Source: an uncultured Oscillospiraceae bacterium
GTDB lineage: Bacteria; Bacillota; Clostridia; Oscillospirales; Oscillospiraceae
Reading direction: 5' to 3'
Length of the DNA stretch: 16,817 nucleotides
Assembly (NCBI GenBank): GCA_934546725.1
Contig: CAKTED010000006.1
Location: 1 to 16,817 of the forward strand
The translations under genes were made by a program, and so were the position numbers. How positions within the stretch are numbered: position 1 is the stretch's first letter; each line of letters begins with the position of its first letter. The notes under the pieces are model-generated. The model was not told the DNA's origin and searched no databases. It saw nothing but the letters and a program-made list of their open reading frames with translations. Positions 6,778 to 14,652 of the stretch are shown here, one piece after another.

Positions 6778-6791
6778 GTCTCTCCCCCCGA

Positions 6792-7814
6792 TCAAAGTGT
6801 GGTTTTGCGTGAACGCTGGCGAGAGATAAAGTCAAACGCAAGCGCGATAAGCAGAAGGACTCCGGAGAAGACGTTGACCCAGTTCGGGTTTACGCCGACG
6901 GTATTCATGCCTATCTGGAACGTATTGAGGATGAGCAGACCCACAAAGGCGCCGCCCATTCCGCCCGCGCCGCCGCCGAAGGAGATTCCGCCGAGGACCG
7001 CCGCGGTAACGCCGGTAAACTGGTTGGAGCCAAGCGCGAGCAGCGCGCCCTGCTGCAGTCTTGCCGAGTTGAAGATGCCGGAAACGCCGCCGAGAACTGC
7101 GCTGTTGATGAAAAGGATGAACATGATGGCCGTTGCGTTTATACCCGCAAGGTTTGCCGCGACGGGGTTGCCGCCAAGGATCATGACCTTTGCACCGAAG
7201 CGCGTCTTGGAAATAATGATGCCGTATATCACGAAGAACACCAGCATGATTATAACGCTGACGGGGATCTCTCCGAGCTTTCCGCTGCCGAGGAACTTGA
7301 TCACGGGATTATTGTAGGTGATGTTCGTGGCAAGGCCGTTATCCGTTCCCAGCGAGCTGAAGATGTACATAAGTCCCTTTGCCACAGACGCCATTGCAAG
7401 CGTTGCAATGAAGGAGGGGAAGCGGAACTTCGTTATCATGAGCGCGTTGAGAGCGCCGAACGCGGCGCAGATAACAAGGCCGAAGATGATAGCCACAAAC
7501 CAGGGCATATTCCAGTTCGCCAGGGCAGAGGCCATGGCCATGCCGCCGAAGGCACCGATGGCAGCCTGAGAAAGGTCGAGGTGACCGGCGATGAGCAGGC
7601 AGCCCGCGCCCATCGTGAGGAACGACGAAACGACAAGCGACTGCAGGATGTTTCTGACGGTGCTCAGCTGGATGAAGTTCGTTCCCTTGATCTTCGCCCA
7701 CACCGTAAAGATGATGACCATTGCGATATAGAGAAGAAGCAGCGGGAATATCTTGTGACCCATGAACTTCTTCATGACATCGCCGAAGGATTTCTTTTCA
7801 GTTTCTTTTTTCAT
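6792..7814 (-). CDS. Sugar-type ABC transporter permease 1 (RbsC family)
   Basis: This is the first permease of the operon, 340 aa. Family marks are AGHLDLSQAAIGAFGGM, TKFRFPSFIATLAMASVAKGL and FGAKVMILGGNPVAANLAGI, the last being the likely coupling loop to the ATPase. It is clearly homologous to the next permease but diverged, so the two are not a recent duplication. ATG 7814 is preferred, with GGAGG 10 bases upstream; a TTG at 7820 has 4-base spacing and cannot be excluded. It starts 15 bases after the ATPase stop and ends 14 bases before the next start, tight spacing typical of a single mRNA. The N-terminal 25 residues are Lys-rich and cytoplasmic. Confidence 0.92.
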   Translation of the reverse strand: MKKETEKKSFGDVMKKFMGHKIFPLLLLYIAMVIIFTVWAKIKGTNFIQLSTVRNILQSLVVSSFLTMGAGCLLIAGHLDLSQAAIGAFGGMAMASALANWNMPWFVAIIFGLVICAAFGALNALMITKFRFPSFIATLAMASVAKGLMYIFSSLGTDNGLATNITYNNPVIKFLGSGKLGEIPVSVIIMLVFFVIYGIIISKTRFGAKVMILGGNPVAANLAGINATAIMFILFINSAVLGGVSGIFNSARLQQGALLALGSNQFTGVTAAVLGGISFGGGAGGMGGAFVGLLILNTFQIGMNTVGVNPNWVNVFSGVLLLIALAFDFISRQRSRKTTL

Positions 7815-7829
7815 GTCCAAAACGCCTCC

Positions 7830-9326
7830 TTACTCCAGCATTGCCAGCGCAAGGACATTTTCTTCCGTTGCGTCCTGGCGCTTAACGCTGCCGGTGATAT
7901 GACCGTTATGCATGACGATGATATTATCGGAAACGTTTATGACCTCGGTAAGCTCGCTGGAAATAAAGATAACGGCAATTCCCTGCTTTGCCAGGTCGCA
8001 TACCTTCTGATAAATTTCTGCCTTGGTGCCGACGTCTATGCCCTTGGTGGGCTCATCAAGAATGAGCACCTTGGTGGTCATCTTCTCGCTCGTCCAGCGG
8101 CCGAGGATGACCTTCTGCTGGTTACCGCCGGAAAGCTCGCCCGTGAGCTTCTCGATGGTGGGAGTTTTGACGGAATACTTCTCAACGGCAACCTCCGCCA
8201 GCTTGTTCACGGCCTTGCGGTCCACAAAATACTTGCCCTGGCAGAGATAGTTCAGGACCGGCATCGCCACATTGTCCTTGATGGAGCGGTGCATGACGAG
8301 GCCCTGCTCCTTTCTGTCCTCGGGACAGAGTGCTACGCCCGCGTCGATAGCCTCGCGGGGAGACTTGAAGTGAACGGACTTGCCGTCAAGAATGATCTCG
8401 CCACCGGTGACGGGGTCAGCGCCGAACAGCGCGCGCGCGACCTCGGTGCGGCCCGCGCCGACGAGGCCCGCAAGACCGATTATCTCGCCCTTGCGCACCT
8501 TGAAGCTGACGTCGTGGATATAGGGGGTATTGACGTTCTTGAGCTCGAGCACAACGTCGCCATAGGTATCGTTGCGCTTGAGGTTGGCGTATGTATCGCC
8601 GATATCGCGGCCGACCATTGCCTTGATAAGCTCGGCCTCGTTTGTATTCTTTGTTTCAAGCGTTTTGACATACTGGCCGTCCTTGAGAACGACTATCTCG
8701 TCGGACAGCTCAAATATCTCGGACATTCTGTGTGTAACGTATATGATCACCTTTCCTTCAGCCTTCTGCTTTCTGATAAGCTCGAAAAGGATCTTTATCT
8801 CTGTTTCGGTAAGGGGTGCGGTCGGCTCATCGTAAGCGATTATATCAGAATCGCGGCGATATGCCTTCATGATCTCGATCATCTGCTGATAGGCCACGTT
8901 CAGCTTTCCAACCTGCTCCGTGGGGTCTATCGGCAGACCGAAGGTGTCTATTATTGCCTTCGCGTCACTGTAAAGCTTGCGCTTGTCAAACAGGCCAAGC
9001 TTTGTTTTCGGAAGCTCTCCGAGGAATATGTTCTCCATAACGGACATGCTCGGGATAAGCTGACGCTCCTGATAAATGATGCTCACGCCAGCCTTGATGG
9101 CCTCCTGGGGATTCATGAACTTTATCTTCTGCCCGTTGAGGATAATTTCGCCCTCATCCGGCTGCAGGTCGCCGTTCATGATCTTGAGCAGAGTGCTCTT
9201 GCCTGCGCCATTCTCGCCCAGCAGAGCGAGAACCTTTCCGCCCTCAGCCTTAAAGCTGACATCATTCAGCGCGCGCACGCCGGGGAACGATTTGCCAATC
9301 CCCTTTAATTCCAACGACTTTTCCAT
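7830..9326 (-). CDS. Sugar-type ABC transporter double ATPase (RbsA/MglA)
   Basis: This 498-aa protein has two nucleotide-binding domains in one chain, the form used by ribose, galactose and AI-2 importers. NBD1 has Walker A GENGAGKST (37-45), a degenerate signature KLNVAYQQM (141-149), Walker B YDEPTA (165-170) and H199. NBD2 has the usual degraded Walker A GLVGAGRTE (287-295), a full LSGGNQQK signature (398-405) and LILDEPTKG (421-429). This asymmetry is normal for the family. The start at 9326 has a weak ribosome site (AGGTG about 12 bases upstream). Between this gene and the binding-protein gene lies a strong stem-loop, which probably lowers expression of the ATPase and permeases relative to the binding protein. 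Confidence 0.95.
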   Translation of the reverse strand: MEKSLELKGIGKSFPGVRALNDVSFKAEGGKVLALLGENGAGKSTLLKIMNGDLQPDEGEIILNGQKIKFMNPQEAIKAGVSIIYQERQLIPSMSVMENIFLGELPKTKLGLFDKRKLYSDAKAIIDTFGLPIDPTEQVGKLNVAYQQMIEIMKAYRRDSDIIAYDEPTAPLTETEIKILFELIRKQKAEGKVIIYVTHRMSEIFELSDEIVVLKDGQYVKTLETKNTNEAELIKAMVGRDIGDTYANLKRNDTYGDVVLELKNVNTPYIHDVSFKVRKGEIIGLAGLVGAGRTEVARALFGADPVTGGEIILDGKSVHFKSPREAIDAGVALCPEDRKEQGLVMHRSIKDNVAMPVLNYLCQGKYFVDRKAVNKLAEVAVEKYSVKTPTIEKLTGELSGGNQQKVILGRWTSEKMTTKVLILDEPTKGIDVGTKAEIYQKVCDLAKQGIAVIFISSELTEVINVSDNIIVMHNGHITGSVKRQDATEENVLALAMLE

Positions 9327-9384
9327 CTTCAGCTCTTCACCTACCTAAATATACCTGAAAAAATTGTATGTTCTGTTTCATCGA

Positions 9385-9422
9385 TTAAAAATGGACGGCG
9401 GACCCGCCGTCCATTTTTAATC
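9385..9422. terminator. Intercistronic stem-loop, partial terminator or mRNA stabiliser
   Basis: A near-perfect palindrome of 18 paired bases (9385-9402 with 9405-9422) has a GC-rich core and A-run/T-run arms, so it would form a terminator on either strand. It sits 36 bases past the binding-protein stop and about 58 bases before the ATPase start, inside the operon. The ATPase has no clear promoter of its own, so read-through must occur. The likely effect is more binding-protein mRNA than transporter mRNA. Confidence 0.85.
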
Positions 9423-9458
9423 TGTTTATGTTTTTCTGCTTATGCGTGAGCGAACCCG

Positions 9459-10805
9459 TCAGTTCTGCTTTGCGTAGTTTGCGGGGATCTCGTCGACATA
9501 GGGGCTGTAATCGTCGATGGAGATGCCCTCCTGGCTGTAATTGTAGGAGTTTGCACCCGCGTACATATCGGCCCACTCGAGGTAGTGCTGATATGTATCA
9601 GGCTCGAGCCATACGGTGGGAAGTCTGAGCTGGGGATAGGTGTGGCCATCGGCGCCGCAGTCATTGTAGTTGATCCAGCTGGGCCAGATGGTGTCGGGAG
9701 TTGCCCAGCCGTTGAGGAAGGCATAAACCGCGCCGAGGATGGGCTCGGAGTAGAGGTTGTTGTCGGTAAAGAGGGCGAAGCGGTAAGCATCCTGCTGACC
9801 CGCATCCCACTGCTTCTGAAGAGCGGCGCCGCCGAAGTCGACAACGCAGCTGTTATCGGTCAGACCCTGCTGGTCGATAACGGTAGCGGCAGCCTGTGCC
9901 CAGTCGTCGATGATAGCGGCAACGAGCCAGTACTTGTACTCGCCGTGGGTGGAGATAACGGGGCTGACGGCGTCCATACCGCCCTGGAGGTTGATACCGG
10001 TGGATACGCAGTCAACAACGTAGAAGTTGTCGAGGTTACCTACGAGAGCCTCATAGGTGTTCTGAACGCCCATGGTACGCTCGTGAAGCGGAGGAGAAAC
10101 GGAGTAGTCGAAGGAGATAACGCCGATCTCGCTCCAGTCAACGTCTGCAAGGTTCTCGTTCTTCCACTCGATGAGCTTGTTCATCTGCTGAACGCCTGCG
10201 TCGGTGTTATCAAAGCCGACATAGGGATGGATCATGTTGCCGCCTGCGGGCACGCCGTCGCCGGTCGCGCCATCGCGGGGAGCGGACATCTGGCTCATCC
10301 ACTGCACCTCGGGGTAGTTCTCAAGGAGAGCTGCAACCGCGGGGAAGATGGTGGAATCGGGGTCAAGGATGAAGCCTCTGACGCCGGTATCGATGAGGTT
10401 CTGAAGAGTGGTGAGGTAGAGGTCGGAGTCTCCGTTGGAGGAAACAAAGCCGGCCCACTCGAGGTTGAACATCTTTGCCCAGTGCTCATAACCGACAGCC
10501 GCCTGCTGATAGAGGGGGCCGGACTCGGCTGCAAGGTAAGCTACCTTGAACTTCTCGTTCTTAGTGTAGTCATACTCTCTGTCGAAGTGGGCGATCTTGT
10601 CGAGATTGATGCTGCCGTCCTCGTTGCAGTTGGGGTATGCCTTGGTGCTTCCGGTCGTTCCGCCGGCATCGGGATTGGTGGTAGCCTGAGAATTGCCGCC
10701 ATTGTCGGTCGGAGTGCTCGTGCCGCCGTTATTGTCTTTATCGCCGCAGGCAGCGAAGGACAGTACCATGACGAGCGCGAGGAGGGTTGCCAGTACTTTT
10801 TTCAT
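9459..10805 (-). CDS. Sugar-type ABC transporter substrate-binding lipoprotein
   Basis: This extracellular binding lipoprotein has 448 aa. The signal peptide ends at the lipobox FAAC with Cys20. A Gly/Asn/Thr-rich linker to about residue 55 follows, then a periplasmic-binding fold of the type I sugar class (Peripla_BP_4-like). Visible landmarks are KVAYLAAESGPLYQQAAVGYEHWAK, the hinge-side ILDPDSTIFPAVAALL and VISFDYSVSPP. It is longer than RbsB (about 300 aa), so it belongs to a clostridial subgroup whose ligand I cannot name. The ATG at 10805 has AGGAG 9 bases upstream; a longer frame from 10904 has an implausible N-terminus. It is the first gene of the operon, behind a perfect consensus promoter and a leader of about 110 bases. 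Confidence 0.92.
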   Translation of the reverse strand: MKKVLATLLALVMVLSFAACGDKDNNGGTSTPTDNGGNSQATTNPDAGGTTGSTKAYPNCNEDGSINLDKIAHFDREYDYTKNEKFKVAYLAAESGPLYQQAAVGYEHWAKMFNLEWAGFVSSNGDSDLYLTTLQNLIDTGVRGFILDPDSTIFPAVAALLENYPEVQWMSQMSAPRDGATGDGVPAGGNMIHPYVGFDNTDAGVQQMNKLIEWKNENLADVDWSEIGVISFDYSVSPPLHERTMGVQNTYEALVGNLDNFYVVDCVSTGINLQGGMDAVSPVISTHGEYKYWLVAAIIDDWAQAAATVIDQQGLTDNSCVVDFGGAALQKQWDAGQQDAYRFALFTDNNLYSEPILGAVYAFLNGWATPDTIWPSWINYNDCGADGHTYPQLRLPTVWLEPDTYQHYLEWADMYAGANSYNYSQEGISIDDYSPYVDEIPANYAKQN

Positions 10806-10843
10806 TTTCCTTTTCTCCTTAATATAAATGAAATGAGTGCAGC

Positions 10844-10879
10844 TAAAAAACATCTGAAGCCCCGGTTCCGACCGGCTTC
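10844..10879 (-). promoter_or_regulatory. Leader hairpin with T-run before the binding-protein gene
   Basis: In the minus-strand leader a GC-rich hairpin (10856-10879; GAAG/CTTC outer and CCGGT/ACCGG inner pairs with a CC bulge) is followed after five bases by six T (10845-10850). It resembles a weak intrinsic terminator and could attenuate the operon or shield the mRNA end. I do not recognise a riboswitch class in the rest of the leader. Confidence 0.45.
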
Positions 10880-10924
10880 GCCGCCGATCCGGCCCCTTCG
10901 CCAAAATGTTTAATAACTGTTTCG

Positions 10925-10953
10925 ATTATAGGTTCATTATGTACGTTTGTCAA
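10925..10953 (-). promoter_or_regulatory. Perfect consensus promoter of the sugar ABC operon
   Basis: TTGACA (10948-10953), 17 bases, TATAAT (10925-10930) on the minus strand, matching the sigma-A consensus at every position of both hexamers. The start is predicted near 10918. So strong a core promoter on an uptake operon implies either constitutive high expression or repression by a factor not encoded here. I found no convincing catabolite-repression (cre) site. Confidence 0.9.
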
Positions 10954-11328
10954 GCTGTTTTTTATCGTTTCGCATAATATTTCTTATTCCATTTTTTCGC
11001 GCATTAGTTATTTTGCACGTTATCCTGACCACATTCTACTGCATTTTGACGGTTTCATTAACTACATTCACCAGGAGACGTGTCTTGCCGGCGACAATGG
11101 CGCTTGAAGTGTTTCTCAACATTCTGTATACACTATTGAGTGCGTTCTGTAACCGCGAGGTTTCATTTCTTAATATTCATATTTTGCTTTTTGTCATAAG
11201 CTCTTTTCCCCTTTGCTGCGGCCGTCATGCCGCCGCCTTTTCCCACGGCGAAAATGTTACCTTTATTCTGCCGGAACGCATTGTGAAAAAGTAACAGCTT
11301 TACCGTTCCATTTTTCCGTTTTTTCACG
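10954..11328. other. AT-rich intergenic region without a recognised gene
   Basis: About 375 bases lie between the sugar operon promoter and the terminator of the SLH protein gene. Base composition is lower in GC than the neighbours (21 of 60 at 10981-11040; 27 of 60 at 11101-11160). A plus-strand open frame of 115 codons from a TTG at 10947 runs through it but has no ribosome site and no recognisable protein features. I see no RNA gene, and none of the repeat modules found in the other long gaps. Confidence 0.55.
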
Positions 11329-11362
11329 CAAAAAGCGGCGGCTCCGCCATGGGAGCCGCCGC
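11329..11362 (-). terminator. Terminator of the SLH surface-protein gene
   Basis: On the minus strand an 11-bp stem (11335-11345 with 11352-11362; GCGGCGGCTCC/GGAGCCGCCGC) is followed by five T. It starts 26 bases past the stop codon at 11388 and closes a monocistronic unit. Confidence 0.9.
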
Positions 11363-11387
11363 CAGCGGTCTCAATATGCCGTTATGC

Positions 11388-13010
11388 TCAAAGCTCAATG
11401 GCCTGCCTCAGCTCACGCTTCGCCATACGCGTAACTATCGCCGCCGCTTCAGCGCGGGATATTCCGTCCTCCGGCAGGAACGCTCCCGTTTCATCTGAGC
11501 CCGTAAGTACACCTGCGCGATACAGCCTGTACACCGCTCGGCCAATTTCGCCGCTCTCCTCAACGTCCGGTATCGCGTTGTATGGAACGCTGCTGATTTC
11601 AGGAAGCTCATCGTCCGGAAACGCGGCCGAAAGCAGCTCTGCAAATTCCGCGCGCGTCGCGGGTCTGTCATAGCTGTCGTAATAATGCGTGGCTATTCCG
11701 TTGCTCTCAGCGTAATCGAGGTAAACCTGATACCAGCTGTCGCCGCAGGGCTCAAAGCTCTGCCCGCCCGTACTGATCTCGCTGTGCAGACGGCAGGCCA
11801 TGGTTATCGCCTGCGCGACAGTAACACCGCCGCGGACGTCAAAGGCCGTGTCGCTTATTCCGTTCATCAGCCCCATATCATAGGCCGTCACAACGTTCTG
11901 ATAATACCATGCGTTCTCCGAAACGTCCAAAAACGTCCCGCCGTACACAAACTGCGGTACAAAGCGCCGTATAATGAACGCGATCCCGGATTTTTCCTCC
12001 TGCCACTGGGCATAATATGTCAAATTATCGTTGGAACAGCGGTCGCCGGTGTCTATCGCCAGGCTCTGCCCGGGGCTGTCAATATCATAGGCCGCGCTGT
12101 TTTCGAGCCGCCAGCCGGTAAAGGTATAGCCTCTGCGCGTCGGCTTATCCTCCGGCAGACGGAAGCGCACTACGCCGCTCGCGTCCTTTTCCACGCTGAA
12201 GCCGGACAGGCAGCAGCTGCCTCCGTTTCCATTGAAGCTGATAAGCACGGTTCCCGGCTGATCCGGGCCCGAGTCGTTGAGCCACGCGTAATTTACCCAG
12301 CCGGTTTCGCCATTCCAGCTGATTTTTGCCCACGTGCGCCCATCGTACTGCTCAGTCGTAACGCCGTATGCATAAACGGGCGTCCCGTCCGGAATTGAGC
12401 CGAGTCTTTCGGAAGTGCTCGACCAGCTTGCGCAGAAGCGCAGCGTGCTCCCCTCTCCGACGTTCACGGTCATGTCATATCCCCTGCTGCTCAGCTCCGG
12501 CTCGTATGAGGTCGCCGCCGAGGTCTCAAGCCCAGCGCCCGCTATCGGCGCTCCCCAGCCGCGATATGTGTATCCGCTTCTGTTCACATAGGCTATGGAC
12601 GTCTCCATAAGGTTGGAAAAAGCGTGCAGCACCCGTCCATCGCCAAGCGAAAGCGCCACATGTCCCGCGTCGCTGCGATCCGACGCTTTGTACCAGAACA
12701 CCAGCGCACCCCGAGGAGGATTTTCGTCCCCGCTGCTTATAAGCGCATCGCCCATCTCGCGCGCCGTGGCGTACGATCTGTTGCCAAGCCTTGCGCCCTT
12801 GTTATAGCACGCCCAGACAAACGCGGCGCAATAGCCCCGCCAGTAGGCCGGCCGCGTCTGCTCCTGCTGCCGGGCATATGAAATGGCCGCCTCAATGCTT
12901 TCCGTGGATATCACATTCGCCGAGTGCGCCTTCGGCGATGCCGCCGGAAGCAGCGCGGCCACAAGGCAAATGGCCACGATCATGCTCAGCACGCGCCTTT
13001 TCCTGCTCAT
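11388..13010 (-). CDS. SLH-anchored surface protein with CHAP/NlpC-like domain
   Basis: This is a secreted multi-domain protein of 540 aa. Residues 1-31 are a signal peptide. Residues 32-155 resemble a CHAP/NlpC-type cysteine amidase or endopeptidase: YCAAFVW places a likely nucleophile at Cys61, and GALVFWYK...GHVALSLGDG places the His at 117. Residues 185-245 look like a bacterial SH3 domain (GSTLRFCASWSSTSERLGSI...GETGWVNYAWL). Residues 255-337 match the Listeria/Bacteroides-type repeat (RGYTFTGW...YYAQW). From 358 to 530 there are three SLH-type segments, ending FLPEDGISRAEAAAIVTRMA. A role in peptidoglycan cleavage at the cell surface is inferred. It has its own consensus promoter and terminator. 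The ATG at 13010 has AAGGG about 11 bases upstream. Confidence 0.85.
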   Translation of the reverse strand: MSRKRRVLSMIVAICLVAALLPAASPKAHSANVISTESIEAAISYARQQEQTRPAYWRGYCAAFVWACYNKGARLGNRSYATAREMGDALISSGDENPPRGALVFWYKASDRSDAGHVALSLGDGRVLHAFSNLMETSIAYVNRSGYTYRGWGAPIAGAGLETSAATSYEPELSSRGYDMTVNVGEGSTLRFCASWSSTSERLGSIPDGTPVYAYGVTTEQYDGRTWAKISWNGETGWVNYAWLNDSGPDQPGTVLISFNGNGGSCCLSGFSVEKDASGVVRFRLPEDKPTRRGYTFTGWRLENSAAYDIDSPGQSLAIDTGDRCSNDNLTYYAQWQEEKSGIAFIIRRFVPQFVYGGTFLDVSENAWYYQNVVTAYDMGLMNGISDTAFDVRGGVTVAQAITMACRLHSEISTGGQSFEPCGDSWYQVYLDYAESNGIATHYYDSYDRPATRAEFAELLSAAFPDDELPEISSVPYNAIPDVEESGEIGRAVYRLYRAGVLTGSDETGAFLPEDGISRAEAAAIVTRMAKRELRQAIEL

Positions 13011-13074
13011 GCTCTCAAATCCCTTCCATGTTTAAATTTGCGTGTATATATAACTTTAATTTTAATATATCTTC

Positions 13075-13103
13075 AGTATATCATTTCACCCGAGGGTTGT
13101 CAA
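13075..13103 (-). promoter_or_regulatory. Sigma-A promoter of the SLH protein gene
   Basis: TTGACA (13098-13103), 17 bases, TATACT (13075-13080) on the minus strand. The start is predicted near 13068, giving an AT-rich leader of about 58 bases before the ATG at 13010. Confidence 0.88.
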
Positions 13104-13185
13104 GCGCAGAAGGTTCGCACTCGACATGGTGCCATTTTTCATGTTTCACTGCCGTGGGTAATGCGGATGCGGCGAATACGTTACC

Positions 13186-13448
13186 GCGGACGCTGGAGGG
13201 TCGCCGCCGCCTCCGTCATCCTCGCGAAGCGGGGATCCCCCACGCAGGGGCACATACCCAACAGTGGACGCGGAAGCCCAAGCTCTCTGTCATTCAGAGG
13301 CCACGCCAGTGGCCGTGGAATCCCCTGGTCAGGGGCAGGGCAGTCCATCGTCGTTACCCCGGCGGAACCAACTGGGGGATTCTTCGGTCGCCTGAGGCTC
13401 CCTCTGAATGACGTGCAGATAATAAGCCCGGCTTCCTCTGAACGACGA
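13186..13448. repeat. Intergenic modular repeat block D (inverted orientation)
   Basis: The composite unit appears here as the reverse complement of blocks B and C. It has CCGTCATCCTCGCG...GGGGATCCCCC at 13213-13241, a GTGGACGCGG linker, GTCATTCAGAGG...GTGGAATCCCC at 13289-13325 with a GGCCAC/GTGGCC stem, and GGGGGATTCTTCGG...CTGAATGACG at 13374-13413. A decayed end (CCTCTGAACGACGAGG) lies near 13433-13448. The remaining bases to 13498 show nothing I recognise. No clear terminator closes the protease operon here, so its transcript may end within this block. Confidence 0.8.
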
Positions 13449-13498
13449 GGCTATCTTTACCCGCGCCCCCTCCAGGTCACAGCGCACCGCCCCGCACC

Positions 13499-14317
13499 TC
13501 ACCCATGCTCAAGGATATACTCCACCACGTCCTGCGTGTTCTCCCTCGGCACTTCACAGATCGATATCAGAAGCTCGATAAACTCGCGCTGAGACATAAC
13601 ATCACGATTAACCGATATCTGATACGATGCATTACCGACGGTCATGAACGCCTCTAAATTCAATGCGTCCTGTCTTATTGAAAGCGCCGTGCTGCCTATC
13701 GTCGAATCCATATCTCCGAATTTTTTGCGTATGACCTCAAGTCCAAAATCGACATTTGAAGCAACAGAGGCTATCTGACTGCGAGGCAGCCACACCTGAG
13801 CCACAGGACCGATATATATATCAACTCCCGGTCGCACATATCTGAAATTGTACAGATACCCGCACATAAGTCCCTCGTCCAGATCCGCAAAAAACAATTT
13901 ATTCTTGTCGCCAAATGCGAAAAACGGCTCAAGATAGAAAACTGTCCAGTTCCGTCCGTCATTGTTGGGTATCACCCAGCTTTCAGGATGAATATTCATT
14001 GTCGATGCCATTTCAGCTAAGGAAATTGTGTGGTTGCCGTTCAGTCTGTAATATGGCACTCGAATTTCTTCACCAAAATACAGATCGCTCCGCTTTGACG
14101 TAAATGTATAATCCGCCTGAGTGAACTGCGCGTATATGTCATCCAATGTTTTGAACCACAGTTCTCCGTCGCTGAGCTTGACGTGCGGTACGACCTCACC
14201 GTCAGTCAGTTCGGTTTTTATCGTTATCGGTTGCTGCTTTGCGTATTCTGAGACAACAACGGGTGTGAGGCATAGAATGAGCGCGGCAAGGATAACGGCT
14301 ATGGCTGATTTTTTCAT
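13499..14317 (-). CDS. Exported protein of unknown family, paralogue 1
   Basis: This is a 272-aa protein that I do not recognise. Residues 5-24 form a hydrophobic N-terminal segment (AIAVILAALILCLTPVVVSE) that is either a signal peptide or a membrane anchor; the rest should lie outside the cell. It is homologous along its length to the product of 14653-15468. Identity is very high at the N-terminus (to about residue 57, DGELWFKT) and over the last 30 residues (QREFIELLISICE...EYILEHG), with a strongly diverged middle that keeps landmarks such as MNIHPESWVIPN and DIYIGPV. AAGGAG lies 6 bases before the ATG. No promoter is visible in the gap upstream, so it probably shares the protease transcript. 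Confidence 0.82.
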   Translation of the reverse strand: MKKSAIAVILAALILCLTPVVVSEYAKQQPITIKTELTDGEVVPHVKLSDGELWFKTLDDIYAQFTQADYTFTSKRSDLYFGEEIRVPYYRLNGNHTISLAEMASTMNIHPESWVIPNNDGRNWTVFYLEPFFAFGDKNKLFFADLDEGLMCGYLYNFRYVRPGVDIYIGPVAQVWLPRSQIASVASNVDFGLEVIRKKFGDMDSTIGSTALSIRQDALNLEAFMTVGNASYQISVNRDVMSQREFIELLISICEVPRENTQDVVEYILEHG

Positions 14318-14360
14318 ATCGCGCTCCTTTCTGTTACTGTGGATGAGAAGTGAGCATTTT

Positions 14361-14606
14361 CCGTGGACGCATGAGACTTCCCTCCTTCACCGTCATCCTC
14401 GCGCAGCGGGGATCCCATATGGAGGGGCATGGCAGTCCGTCGTCGTTCCCACGGTGGAACCATCCAGGGGATTCTTCGGTCGCCTTTGGCTCCCTCTGAA
14501 TGACGTACGATGGGAGAGTGCGCAGCAGGGTGCGGTGGTAATGTGGACGCTGAGGCCCACCACTTCCGTCATTCAGAGGGGTGCGTCAGCACCCCGTGGA
14601 ATCTCC
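14361..14606. repeat. Repeat block E between the two paralogues
   Basis: The gap between the paralogues (14318-14652) has no gene. It holds CCGTCATCCTCGCGC...GGGGATCCC at 14390-14416, GGGGATTCTTCGG...CTGAATGACG at 14467-14505, and CCGTCATTCAGAGGGG...GTGGAATCTCC at 14566-14606 with a GGGGTGC/GCACCCC stem. CGTGGACGC linkers occur at 14362-14370 and near 14543. Module order differs from block D, so the two blocks are not simple copies of each other although both flank paralogue 1. Confidence 0.8.
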
Positions 14607-14652
14607 TATGGAGGGGCAGAGCAGTACATCGTAGTTTTTTCCCTCGAACCCC

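Noticed and set aside
5545..7317. A 590-codon plus-strand open frame opposite the permease genes
   Set aside because: It is antisense to two clear permease genes, has no recognisable domain or ribosome site, begins inside repeat block C and has the low-complexity composition of a GC-driven shadow frame.
7581..9308. A 575-codon plus-strand open frame opposite the ATPase gene
   Set aside because: The minus strand encodes an intact double-NBD ATPase with all motifs; the antisense frame shows only Leu/Asp/His-rich text typical of a shadow.
9585..10913. A 442-codon plus-strand open frame opposite the binding-protein gene
   Set aside because: It is Gly/Val-rich antisense of a well-supported lipoprotein gene, with no start signals.
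10925..10985. Possible CcpA cre site near the sugar operon promoter
   Set aside because: The best candidates (around CGAAACGATAAA and CGAAACAG) miss several required positions of the TGWAANCGNTNWCA pattern.
10947..11294. A 115-codon plus-strand frame with hydrophobic stretches in the AT-rich gap
   Set aside because: It starts with TTG inside the -35 region of the sugar operon promoter, lacks a ribosome site and owes its hydrophobicity to T-rich codons.
13213..14606. Possible CRISPR array from recurring short motifs
   Set aside because: Modules vary in length, orientation and spacing, have hairpin cores, and lack regular spacers; no cas gene is present.
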